Positions 7,473 to 13,999 of a DNA stretch of 32,759 nt are shown here, piece after piece; the stretch's first letter is position 1, and every line of letters begins with the position of its first letter. The stretch spans positions 1 to 32,759 of the forward strand of contig SAAM01000006.1 of assembly GCA_009929415.1 (NCBI GenBank), read 5' to 3'. Made by a program: the position numbers and the translations under genes. Below the pieces are notes generated by a model. It saw only the letters and a list, made by a program, of their open reading frames with translations, did not search any database and was not told the origin of the DNA. Source of the DNA: Clostridia bacterium. Lineage in GTDB: Bacteria; Bacillota; Clostridia; Peptostreptococcales; Filifactoraceae.

Positions 7473-8225
7473 TCATTTTTGTCCGAATTCCATGTTTCTG
7501 TAATCATGCGGGTCTATCTTTGCGAGCATGTCCATCTCCTGCTTTGTTGGGAGCGGAGTATAGCTTATGTCTATATATCTTATGTCAAAGCCTGTATTGC
7601 TTGCTACTTCTTCTATGCTTGATGTAGGATGTATGCTGTCGAGTATGAGCTCTCCGTCATACATTCTGAATATGCATAAAGGGGTAACTATCCTGTCTAT
7701 GTTTCCCTGGGTGGTCACGAAGTCCACCTTTTTTACGAATGTCCTTACGTCATGCTTAGTTCTCCATATTATGGCTCTTTTTGCTGTCGGTATGAGCACT
7801 GCGCTTCCTGCTCCGCCTGGCATCCTTACTTTTGGCTTGTTATAGTCTCCTATTACGGATGCGTTTACGTTTCCGGCGTTATCGAACTGGATTCCGCTGA
7901 GGAATGCGACATCGAGCCCGCCTCTCATTGAAAGGTCGAATACGTCTGAAAGCGGAAAATCCGCTACGCTCGTATCTGTAAGCGCGGTTCCTGCGCTGGT
8001 ATATTTCTGGAGCTCTGCCGGATATGGGTCTACTCCTCCCGGGATGTTAAGATGCACTGCGTCCGGTGCATGGAGCGCTTTTGCAAGCAGCACCGCTATC
8101 ATAGGCATGTGCGAGGAAACTCCGTGAAACACAGTATCTCCATCTTTTATGAGTCTTGCCATCGCGCATACCATTATGTCGCAGCTTCTTGCTGACTGCA
8201 CGCTGTTTTCGGATGTGTTGTTCAC
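7473..8225 (-). CDS. Class I CoA-transferase-like beta subunit, catalytic Glu missing
   Basis: A 250-residue homologue of the beta subunit of glutaconate CoA-transferase (GctB). It shares the NAGNVNASVIGDYNKPKVR stretch, the PGGAGSAV stretch and the PTSSIEEVASNTGFDI stretch with GctB. Aligned without gaps from the shared APD motif, the catalytic Glu54 of Acidaminococcus GctB (IIVESG) falls on Ile61 here (LNIPGG), with no Glu close by. The gene follows its alpha partner by 11 bases. Transfer of CoA between acids is the family reaction, but loss of the glutamate suggests a different activity, perhaps hydrolytic as in the IpdAB branch, or a non-catalytic role. Confidence 0.88.
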   Translation of the reverse strand: MNNTSENSVQSARSCDIMVCAMARLIKDGDTVFHGVSSHMPMIAVLLAKALHAPDAVHLNIPGGVDPYPAELQKYTSAGTALTDTSVADFPLSDVFDLSMRGGLDVAFLSGIQFDNAGNVNASVIGDYNKPKVRMPGGAGSAVLIPTAKRAIIWRTKHDVRTFVKKVDFVTTQGNIDRIVTPLCIFRMYDGELILDSIHPTSSIEEVASNTGFDIRYIDISYTPLPTKQEMDMLAKIDPHDYRNMEFGQK

Positions 8226-8236
8226 TGATTCCCTCC

Positions 8237-9064
8237 TTATCTGTAATCCTTTATCTTCTGAGCATCCAGGTAACTGCTCAGCTCCTGAGCGTCCTTCATG
8301 GCCTTGAATGCCTTTATGTGGTCTCTGTCTATATCATAATAGCCCTGGCATGAGCATGGCGCCGCTCCTCCTGGAGCGTGCACTACTGCGGAAACCATGA
8401 ATCCCGGTATGTCTACCTTCTGGGATGAGGTATGCAGTTTTGTATCTGCCTGAAACTTTGAGGTATCAACTATCTTCTCTGCTGAAACTATTATCTTTTT
8501 TGATGCCTTTGCCAGGAGCACGTCATCGAATTTTGGTCCGTATATGAGTGAATTCCCTCTGATATCTGCTTCCTGTACATGTATTATGGTGACGTCAGGC
8601 GCTATGGCCTTTACTACGGTTATCATCTCTCCCGAAAACGGATCTGCCATGCGCGTGAAATAGTCATTCGCATCTATCAGATCACTCACCATCAGTCCTT
8701 TTACAGGCATGAATGGTATCCCGTATACAGCTGCTCTGAGCGCGCTCATAACGGTATAGCATGCGTGTTCATTCGCCTTCACGGTTCCGCCCTGTACGGC
8801 TCTTCTGTAGTGGTCTGCAAGTGAGAACTCGGTCTCATAGCTTATAAAGCCTGCATCTACGCTTTTTACGCATCCACCAAAACACAGCATGTCTACGTCC
8901 ATGGCTCCGGCTGTCTTCACTACCTTAAGGTCTCTTCTGCCCTGTCTGACTGTTTCTCTTATGAGGGCCATCGGCGCTCTGTGGAGCACGTTTCCTCCCA
9001 CGCCAAGCGTGTCCCCGTCTCTGATCAGCTTTACTGCGTCAGAGATGTTCATCAGCTTGTTCAA
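8237..9064 (-). CDS. Class I CoA-transferase-like alpha subunit
   Basis: A 275-residue alpha-subunit homologue (GctA/IpdA type). It opens with the family's ISDAVKLIRDGDTLGVGGN, continues with KTAGAMDVDMLCFGGCVKSV and ends with a C-terminal Rossmann-like half. The start is TTG at 9064, chosen because AGGAGG sits about 8 bases upstream; the in-frame ATG four codons later is too far from that site. It is followed 11 bases on by the beta subunit, with which it should form a heteromer. Position in the BMC operon suggests that the acyl-CoA made from the aldehyde, or a CoA ester derived from it, is the substrate; this is inference. Confidence 0.9.
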   Translation of the reverse strand: MNKLMNISDAVKLIRDGDTLGVGGNVLHRAPMALIRETVRQGRRDLKVVKTAGAMDVDMLCFGGCVKSVDAGFISYETEFSLADHYRRAVQGGTVKANEHACYTVMSALRAAVYGIPFMPVKGLMVSDLIDANDYFTRMADPFSGEMITVVKAIAPDVTIIHVQEADIRGNSLIYGPKFDDVLLAKASKKIIVSAEKIVDTSKFQADTKLHTSSQKVDIPGFMVSAVVHAPGGAAPCSCQGYYDIDRDHIKAFKAMKDAQELSSYLDAQKIKDYR

Positions 9065-9085
9065 TAAAATCCCTCCTCTTAAGTT

Positions 9086-10417
9086 CTATTTTGCTGCGTT
9101 TGCTGCTATGTGGACTGCATCCCACACTCCCGCGAAAGGAGGTGCGTATACGAGGTCTGTCATTCCAAGCTCGTCTGTGGTCATGTTGTTGTGTATTGCA
9201 ACTGCGAATACGTCTACTCTCATAACCGCGCCTTTTATTCCGGCTGTCTGCGCTCCAAGGAGCCTTCTTGTGCCTGCTTCGTATATGAGCTTTATGGTTA
9301 TCGGCGTCGGGTCCGGATAATACGCCGGATGGTCCATGGCCTCTACTATGACTGTTCTGTAGTCTATTGCCTGTCTCTGGGCTTCTGCCTCGCCAAGTCC
9401 CGTACGTCCCATCTCGAGGTCGCATACCTTTATCGCTGCAGATCCGAGCGCTCCTGTGAATTTTATATGCTTGCCCATGATGTTCTCACCGGCTATTCTT
9501 CCGCATTTGTTGGCTACTGTTCCAAGGGCGAGGAATGCATTTTCCTTCAGGCCTTTGTGATACACGAGGCTGCAGTCGCCTGCTGCCCATATGTCGACTA
9601 TCGAGGTCCTCATCTCGCGGTCTACTATGAGTGCTCCGTTTGGGGCCATCTGTATGCCTGTGTCTCTGAGGAATTCTGTTGCCGGACGTACTCCTATCGA
9701 GAGCACTACGAGATCCGCCGGATACTGCCCCTTGTCTGTGACTACGCTGCTTACGCTCTGACCTCCCTGTATCGAAACTACTTTTTCTGATGTCCTGAGG
9801 CTTACTCCCTTTGAAATGAGCTCTTTTTCTGCAAGCGCGGATATCTCTCTGTCAAACGGCATGAGTATCCTGTCTGCGAATTCTACGCAGGTTACGTTCT
9901 TTCCAAGGTGAAGGAATGCGTCTACTGACTCGATTCCTATATATCCTCCGCCTACTACGACTACATTTCTGATCTGAGGGTCTGCTGCTATTTCCTTCAG
10001 GCGAAGGCCGTCCTCAAGCGTCTTGAGCTGATATACGCCTTTTCTGTCTATTCCTTCTATAGGCGGCTTTACTGCTGAGGCCCCCGTAGATATCATGAGC
10101 TTGTCATAGCTGTCTATGAATATGTCTCCTGTCTCGTGGTTTCTCACGAGGAGCTGTTTTTCTGATGGTATTACCTTTAGGACTTCATGATGCAGATGAG
10201 TCTTTATTCCTGTCTTTTCAAACTGCTCTCTGGTCCTTGCTATCATTTTGGTGTAGTCGTCGTTGAATCCGCCTACATAATATGGAAGCCCGCACGCTCC
10301 ATACGAAAGGTATCCGCCCTTTTCGTATACTGTTACCTCTGCCTGTGGGTCCATCCTCTTTATCTTTGAGGCCGCTGACATTCCTGCCGCTACTCCTCCT
10401 ATAACTGCTACCTTCAA
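9086..10417 (-). CDS. CoA-disulfide reductase-like FAD/NAD(P)H oxidoreductase
   Basis: A 443-residue pyridine nucleotide-disulfide oxidoreductase. It has an N-terminal FAD site (VIGGVAAGMSAA), a single redox cysteine C42 in SYGACGLPYY, an NAD(P)H site (VVVGGGYIGIES, mid-protein), a second FAD motif (IWAAGDCS) and the C-terminal dimerisation domain. One active cysteine in this context is typical of CoA-disulfide reductase and NADH oxidase/peroxidase relatives; the PYY after it favours the CoA-disulfide branch. No rhodanese domain is attached. The start is TTG, overlapping the previous stop by four bases, with GGAG six bases upstream. In this operon it could keep CoA reduced for the aldehyde dehydrogenase, or reduce a thiol/disulfide formed from a sulfur-containing substrate. 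Confidence 0.88.
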   Translation of the reverse strand: MKVAVIGGVAAGMSAASKIKRMDPQAEVTVYEKGGYLSYGACGLPYYVGGFNDDYTKMIARTREQFEKTGIKTHLHHEVLKVIPSEKQLLVRNHETGDIFIDSYDKLMISTGASAVKPPIEGIDRKGVYQLKTLEDGLRLKEIAADPQIRNVVVVGGGYIGIESVDAFLHLGKNVTCVEFADRILMPFDREISALAEKELISKGVSLRTSEKVVSIQGGQSVSSVVTDKGQYPADLVVLSIGVRPATEFLRDTGIQMAPNGALIVDREMRTSIVDIWAAGDCSLVYHKGLKENAFLALGTVANKCGRIAGENIMGKHIKFTGALGSAAIKVCDLEMGRTGLGEAEAQRQAIDYRTVIVEAMDHPAYYPDPTPITIKLIYEAGTRRLLGAQTAGIKGAVMRVDVFAVAIHNNMTTDELGMTDLVYAPPFAGVWDAVHIAANAAK

Positions 10418-11553
10418 ATCTGGCTCCTTTCCTGAATGGAATCTGCCTTTGCCTGTGCTTCGTCAATGGCCTGCCTTACGCTCTTTTCACCTGTGAATGC
10501 GCTGTATATCGCGTCATAAAGCACACCGTTCATATCTCCTGCCTCAGCAAGCGGCGGGAAGGGCTCTGCGTATTCTTCTATCATTCTGAGCTGGACTCTG
10601 TACCATGGGTATATGTCCGCACCCTTTTCATAATTGGATTTTCTTACAGGAGCTCCCGAACACTCTCCTGCGAGGGCATCGATTTCAGGGGATCTCAGGT
10701 ATTCAAGGAGTGCCTGTGCATCTTCCTTGTTCTTGCTTACTTCCGTTATCGCGAATGACCAGGTTACGTTCCACGCTGTGTCAAATGTCGAAAATCCTAT
10801 ATCTTCCTTTTCACTGCAGTCTTTCATTACTACGCCAAGCTGGCCGCTCCACGTGGTCGCCATCATGGCTTTTTTATCTGAAAGCATCTCTCTTATGTCA
10901 TCATTTCCATAGGTGTGTGTTTCCTCTGGCGCGAATTTTTTCAGAGATACGTATTTTTCAAGTTCATTTTCAAGCTCTGCGATATTGCAGCTTATTCCTG
11001 ATTCGGTCTGAGTGTATACGTCTTTTCCGCCGCTTCTCAGGTATGGCAGCGCATCAAGCAGTATCTCTGACTTTGCGGCCTTGAGGGCGATCGGATTCTG
11101 ATATCCTGCCTTATGTAATTTTTCGGCGATATCGACAAATTCATCCGCAGTCATTATCTCTCCAGGAAGCTTTCCTGCTGCCTTTTCTACCGCGCTTTTT
11201 CTGTATGCTATCATGTGTCCGTCACAGAATGATGGTGACAGATATGTCTTTCCCTTATACTGCATTTCTCTGGCTATGACTGGAAGTATGTCCTCGAAAT
11301 CATAGCTTATTTCCTGCAGGTATCCTTTTTCTACGAAATCTCTCAGCCAGAGATGCCCTGCTACCATTACGATATCGTAGTCTGCATTTCCCTGAAATGA
11401 TTTCACCATGGTCTCGAAATAATCGTCCCATGACACTATGTCGAATTCTGCTTCAACGTCTTTTTTGGGGAACTTTCTGAGCAGGTCCAGCCTGCTGTCT
11501 ACGTATACGCTTACTGCGGGGTCCTGTACCGCCAGTATCTTTATCTTCTTCAT
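10414..11553 (-). CDS. Solute-binding-protein-like protein without signal peptide
   Basis: A 379-residue protein resembling family 1 extracellular solute-binding proteins of ABC transporters: two-lobed composition, YDIVMVAGHLWLRDFVEKGYL, MIAYRKSAVEKA, and the C-terminal AITEVSKNKEDAQALLEYLRSPE. It begins MKKIKILAVQDPAVSVYVDS, with no hydrophobic leader and no lipobox cysteine, so it should stay in the cytoplasm. No in-frame extension encoding a signal sequence is seen; a good ribosome site leads straight to this ATG. It lies between the shell vertex gene and the flavoprotein gene, unlinked from any permease (the operon's own ABC importer has its own lipoprotein). A cytoplasmic ligand-binding or scaffold role is inferred; the function is unknown. 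Confidence 0.82.
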   Translation of the reverse strand: MKKIKILAVQDPAVSVYVDSRLDLLRKFPKKDVEAEFDIVSWDDYFETMVKSFQGNADYDIVMVAGHLWLRDFVEKGYLQEISYDFEDILPVIAREMQYKGKTYLSPSFCDGHMIAYRKSAVEKAAGKLPGEIMTADEFVDIAEKLHKAGYQNPIALKAAKSEILLDALPYLRSGGKDVYTQTESGISCNIAELENELEKYVSLKKFAPEETHTYGNDDIREMLSDKKAMMATTWSGQLGVVMKDCSEKEDIGFSTFDTAWNVTWSFAITEVSKNKEDAQALLEYLRSPEIDALAGECSGAPVRKSNYEKGADIYPWYRVQLRMIEEYAEPFPPLAEAGDMNGVLYDAIYSAFTGEKSVRQAIDEAQAKADSIQERSQI

Positions 11554-11573
11554 TTGTTCATCCCCCTTAAAGA

Positions 11574-11834
11574 TTATTCTTCTATCTGTGGTATCGAATC
11601 GACGATTCCGACAACAAGGGCGTCAACAGGAGCTGCACTGTCAAGGGCGTGTTGTGTGGTATTATCAGTCGTGATCAGCACGCATTCGCCGATTCCGGCT
11701 CCAAGCTTGTCTGCTGCAACAAATATTTCGTCTCGGTTTCCATAAAGTGGTCTTATCGTCAATAGCTTATATCCCACGAGATTCTGACATTTCCTTGTAG
11801 ATACAACTGTCCCAACTACTTTTCCTAAAATCAT
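11574..11834 (-). CDS. BMC vertex pentamer, EutN/CcmL family (BMC-P)
   Basis: An 86-residue protein with the EutN/CcmL fold signature: it starts MILGKVVGTVVSTRKCQ, continues LVGYKLLTIRP and ends VGIVDSIPQIEE. Such proteins form pentamers that cap the twelve vertices of the icosahedral shell. I chose the ATG at 11834 because AAGGAG lies eight bases upstream; the upstream GTG and ATG at 11843 and 11840 abut the ribosome site. It is the only vertex protein in the operon. Confidence 0.93.
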   Translation of the reverse strand: MILGKVVGTVVSTRKCQNLVGYKLLTIRPLYGNRDEIFVAADKLGAGIGECVLITTDNTTQHALDSAAPVDALVVGIVDSIPQIEE

Positions 11835-11859
11835 GTTCATCACTCCTTAGCCCGTTTTT

Positions 11860-12510
11860 TTATTTTTCTATTTTCTCGAATCTCAGCATCTGGCCCTGCT
11901 CGAGCGCGAATGCGTTTGCATTGTCTGTGTCTATGTGAAGGTCAAGCGCATAACTGCTCTTTACTCTGACCTTTACTCTGTCCATTACTCCGCCGCTTCG
12001 GCCTTCGACATAAACTTTTATATAGTCTCCGTCCTTTATTTCAAATGCCGCAGCCTCTTGCTCTGACATGTGAGCATGCCTCTCTGCTATTATTGCTCCC
12101 TGAGGCGCATCAAGCTCTCCTGCTGGTCCTTTTACCTTGAGCCCCGGAGTTCCTGAGAGGTCTCCCGATTCTCTTACCGGAGGCTTTATGCCCAGAGTCC
12201 TTGCATCTGAAAGCGAAAGCTCTGCCTGAAAGCCTGAACGTACGGGTCCCAGTATCCTCACCTTGTCGATGGTTCCTCTTGGTCCTGTAAGGCTAACTGT
12301 CTCCTGCGCTGCAAACTGTCCCGGCTGGCTGAGGGGCTTGAGAAATGTAAGCTGGTGTCCTTTTCCGAAAAGTATTTCCACTTCCTGCTGGGTGAGGTGT
12401 ACATGTCTTGCTGATATCCCCACCGGTATGAGCTTTTCTGCACTTTTCATCTTTGTTATTTCGGCAAGTACAAGCTTTGTTATCTGATCTATGAGGTTTT
12501 GTGTGTTCAT
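11860..12510 (-). CDS. pduL: BMC phosphotransacylase PduL
   Basis: A 216-residue PduL-type phosphate acyltransferase that converts acyl-CoA plus phosphate to acyl-phosphate and free CoA inside the compartment. The zinc ligands are visible: H36/H38 (SARHVHLT), H145/H147 (ERHAHMSE) and H192 (LHIDTD). The first about 20 residues (MNTQNLIDQITKLVLAEITK) form an amphipathic helix, like the encapsulation peptide of PduL in other compartments. Together with the aldehyde dehydrogenase it recycles CoA within the shell and yields acyl-phosphate for ATP synthesis by an acyl kinase, which is not encoded here. A ribosome site (GAAGGGG) precedes the ATG. Confidence 0.95.
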   Translation of the reverse strand: MNTQNLIDQITKLVLAEITKMKSAEKLIPVGISARHVHLTQQEVEILFGKGHQLTFLKPLSQPGQFAAQETVSLTGPRGTIDKVRILGPVRSGFQAELSLSDARTLGIKPPVRESGDLSGTPGLKVKGPAGELDAPQGAIIAERHAHMSEQEAAAFEIKDGDYIKVYVEGRSGGVMDRVKVRVKSSYALDLHIDTDNANAFALEQGQMLRFEKIEK

Positions 12511-12546
12511 ATTACCCCTTCCTTCAAGCTCTGTGCATATTAAGAA

Positions 12547-12584
12547 AGAAAACTAACTCTGCAAATAAACAAAGTCAGTTTTCT
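12547..12584 (-). other. Intercistronic hairpin between shell gene and pduL
   Basis: Twelve-base arms (12547-12558 and 12573-12584; AGAAAACTGACT with AGTTAGTTTTCT on the minus strand, one G-T pair) enclose a 14-base loop. No T run follows it directly, so it is more likely an mRNA-stabilising or processing element than a full terminator. It would favour higher expression of the upstream shell genes than of the enzymes downstream. Confidence 0.6.
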
Positions 12585-12595
12585 ACAGTCTTTAT

Positions 12596-12868
12596 TTACT
12601 TGATCATTGGCAGGATTGAATTGATGTCTGCGTGTGGTCTTGGGATAACGTGTACTGATACTACTTCGCCAAGTCTTGATGCTGCTTCGGCTCCGCTCTC
12701 TGTAGCTGCCTTTACTGCTCCAACATCTCCCTGTACTATTACTGTAACAAGGCCTGAACCTATTTTCTCTGTTCCTACTAATTCTACCTCTGCTGATTTA
12801 AGCATTGCGTCTGCTGCTTCGATTGATGCTACTAGTCCTCTTGTTTCGATCATTCCTACTGCTTTCAT
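12596..12868 (-). CDS. BMC-H hexameric shell protein (second copy)
   Basis: A 90-residue single-domain BMC protein of the PduA/EutM/CcmK type, with the family opening [19 protein letters not shown], the [21 protein letters not shown] strand-helix region, and VHVIPRPH near the end. It forms hexagonal tiles of the shell; the GSG loop near residue 38 would line the pore. It overlaps the end of the tailed shell gene by four bases (ATGA), so translation is probably coupled. It is a close paralogue of the protein encoded at 13375-13647. Confidence 0.96.
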   Translation of the reverse strand: MKAVGMIETRGLVASIEAADAMLKSAEVELVGTEKIGSGLVTVIVQGDVGAVKAATESGAEAASRLGEVVSVHVIPRPHADINSILPMIK

Positions 12869-13368
12869 GATTTCGTCCTCCTGGTTTTTGGTTTCTGAGT
12901 TTGATTGGTTTGTTTTGCATTATCCTGCGCTTCCTGAGGCGGCTCTGCTGCCGGTGCCTCATCAGCAGATTTTTCGGCCTGGTCAGCTGAGTCTTCTGCC
13001 TGAACGCTTTGTGCTGGCTCAGCGCTGATGTTCTGAGCCTGATTATCCTGATTATCCTGTTTATCTTGTTTATCTTCTGCAAGGTTGAGCAGTCTTTTTA
13101 TCTCCGGATGGGGATTTGATATCGCAACGGCTACTTTGATATTCTTCTCTCCTATCCTTCCTCCTGTAGCATATACCGCTTCTATGGCCGCATTTACCGA
13201 GGATGTGTCTCCACCTACTATTATCGTCACCATCCTGCCTCCAAGCTTTTTTTCGCATGATACGAGGTGTACGTCTGATGCCTTGAGCATTTCGTCAAGA
13301 GCGATAAGGGCATTGGTGAAAAAGTTGATCTCAACTACTCCTATTGCACTGAAAATTTTTTTATTCAT
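12865..13368 (-). CDS. BMC-H shell protein with long disordered C-terminal tail
   Basis: A 167-residue protein. Residues about 8-96 are a BMC domain ([48 protein letters not shown]). Residues 97-167 are a low-complexity tail rich in Q, D, N, E, A and P that begins with a three-residue repeat ([12 protein letters not shown]) and ends in a basic patch (KPKTRRTKS). The tail has no recognisable domain, unlike the helix-turn-helix of EutK. It could bind cargo, RNA or DNA, or the cell-side positioning machinery; this is inference. The gene lies between two near-identical BMC-H genes and starts six bases after the first. Confidence 0.93.
   Translation of the reverse strand: MNKKIFSAIGVVEINFFTNALIALDEMLKASDVHLVSCEKKLGGRMVTIIVGGDTSSVNAAIEAVYATGGRIGEKNIKVAVAISNPHPEIKRLLNLAEDKQDKQDNQDNQAQNISAEPAQSVQAEDSADQAEKSADEAPAAEPPQEAQDNAKQTNQTQKPKTRRTKS
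13041..13076 (-). repeat. Four 9-bp tandem repeats in the shell-protein tail
   Basis: Read on the plus strand, GATTATCCT occurs twice, followed by GTTTATCTT twice (13041-13076). On the coding strand the array encodes the repeated Q-D-N/K triplet at the start of the disordered tail. Slippage could change the tail length in three-residue steps without breaking the frame. Confidence 0.8.
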
Positions 13369-13374
13369 TATGCT

Positions 13375-13647
13375 TTATTTCATTCCCGGAAATACTTTTG
13401 CAGTGTCATCGTGAGGTCTGGCAATAACGTGTACGCTTACCAGTTCTCCGAGTCTTGATGCCGCTTCGGCACCAGCTTCTGTAGCCGCCTTTACTGCTCC
13501 AACTTCCCCTTTTACTATCACTGTAATAAGGCCAGATCCGATTTTCTCTGTTCCTACAAGCTCTACGTCTGCAGATTTGAGCATTGCGTCTGCCGCTTCT
13601 ATAGATGCCGTAAGGCCTCTTGTTTCTATCATTCCTATTGCCGCCAT
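13375..13647 (-). CDS. BMC-H hexameric shell protein (first copy)
   Basis: A 90-residue PduA/EutM-type hexamer subunit ([48 protein letters not shown]). It differs from the copy at 12596-12868 mainly near the two termini and at conservative positions, so the pair looks like a duplication with the tailed shell gene between the copies. A GGAGGTA ribosome site precedes the ATG. It is expected to be a bulk facet protein. Confidence 0.96.
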   Translation of the reverse strand: MAAIGMIETRGLTASIEAADAMLKSADVELVGTEKIGSGLITVIVKGEVGAVKAATEAGAEAASRLGELVSVHVIARPHDDTAKVFPGMK

Positions 13648-13668
13648 ATTACTACCTCCATCTGATGG

Positions 13669-13983
13669 TTATCCGTTTATTTTCACCTTGGTAATTTTTC
13701 CCAGTTGAGATGTTCCCTCATATGGATTGTCAATTACGCTTGTTATTATTTCCTGTTCTGTGTTGAATCTGAGCGCCGCCTCGTGAGCTGTCTGAGTCGC
13801 TATCTTTACGTCTGAGACGCTGCCTTCGAACTTCACCTGTACTGTGAGGGGTATGTTGGCACTGGAGTCCTTGGGATTGATGGTATCAATGCCAAGAATT
13901 CTTATATCCGTAGCCTTGCACGCCTTGTCCATTGCATACAGGGCTGTACCATATCCCGCAACTTCTAAAAATCCCATTGCCAT
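13669..13983 (-). CDS. BMC-H-type shell protein with an extended loop
   Basis: A 104-residue single BMC-domain protein, MGFLEVAGYGTALYAMDKACK at the start. Between the usual second and third strands it has a longer stretch (DTINPKDSSANIPLTVQVKF) where the two 90-residue paralogues have a short IGSGL loop. That changes the pore region. It lies 21 bases upstream of the first bulk BMC-H gene and 16 bases after the aldehyde dehydrogenase. It may form a minor hexamer with a distinct pore; no tandem BMC-T protein exists in this operon. Confidence 0.88.
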   Translation of the reverse strand: MAMGFLEVAGYGTALYAMDKACKATDIRILGIDTINPKDSSANIPLTVQVKFEGSVSDVKIATQTAHEAALRFNTEQEIITSVIDNPYEGTSQLGKITKVKING

Positions 13984-13999
13984 GATTACACCTGCTTTT

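Noticed and set aside
9110-9790. Long plus-strand frame of 226 codons opposite the flavoprotein gene
   Set aside because: Low-complexity Tyr/Cys-rich translation typical of an antisense shadow; the minus-strand gene has clear FAD and NAD motifs.
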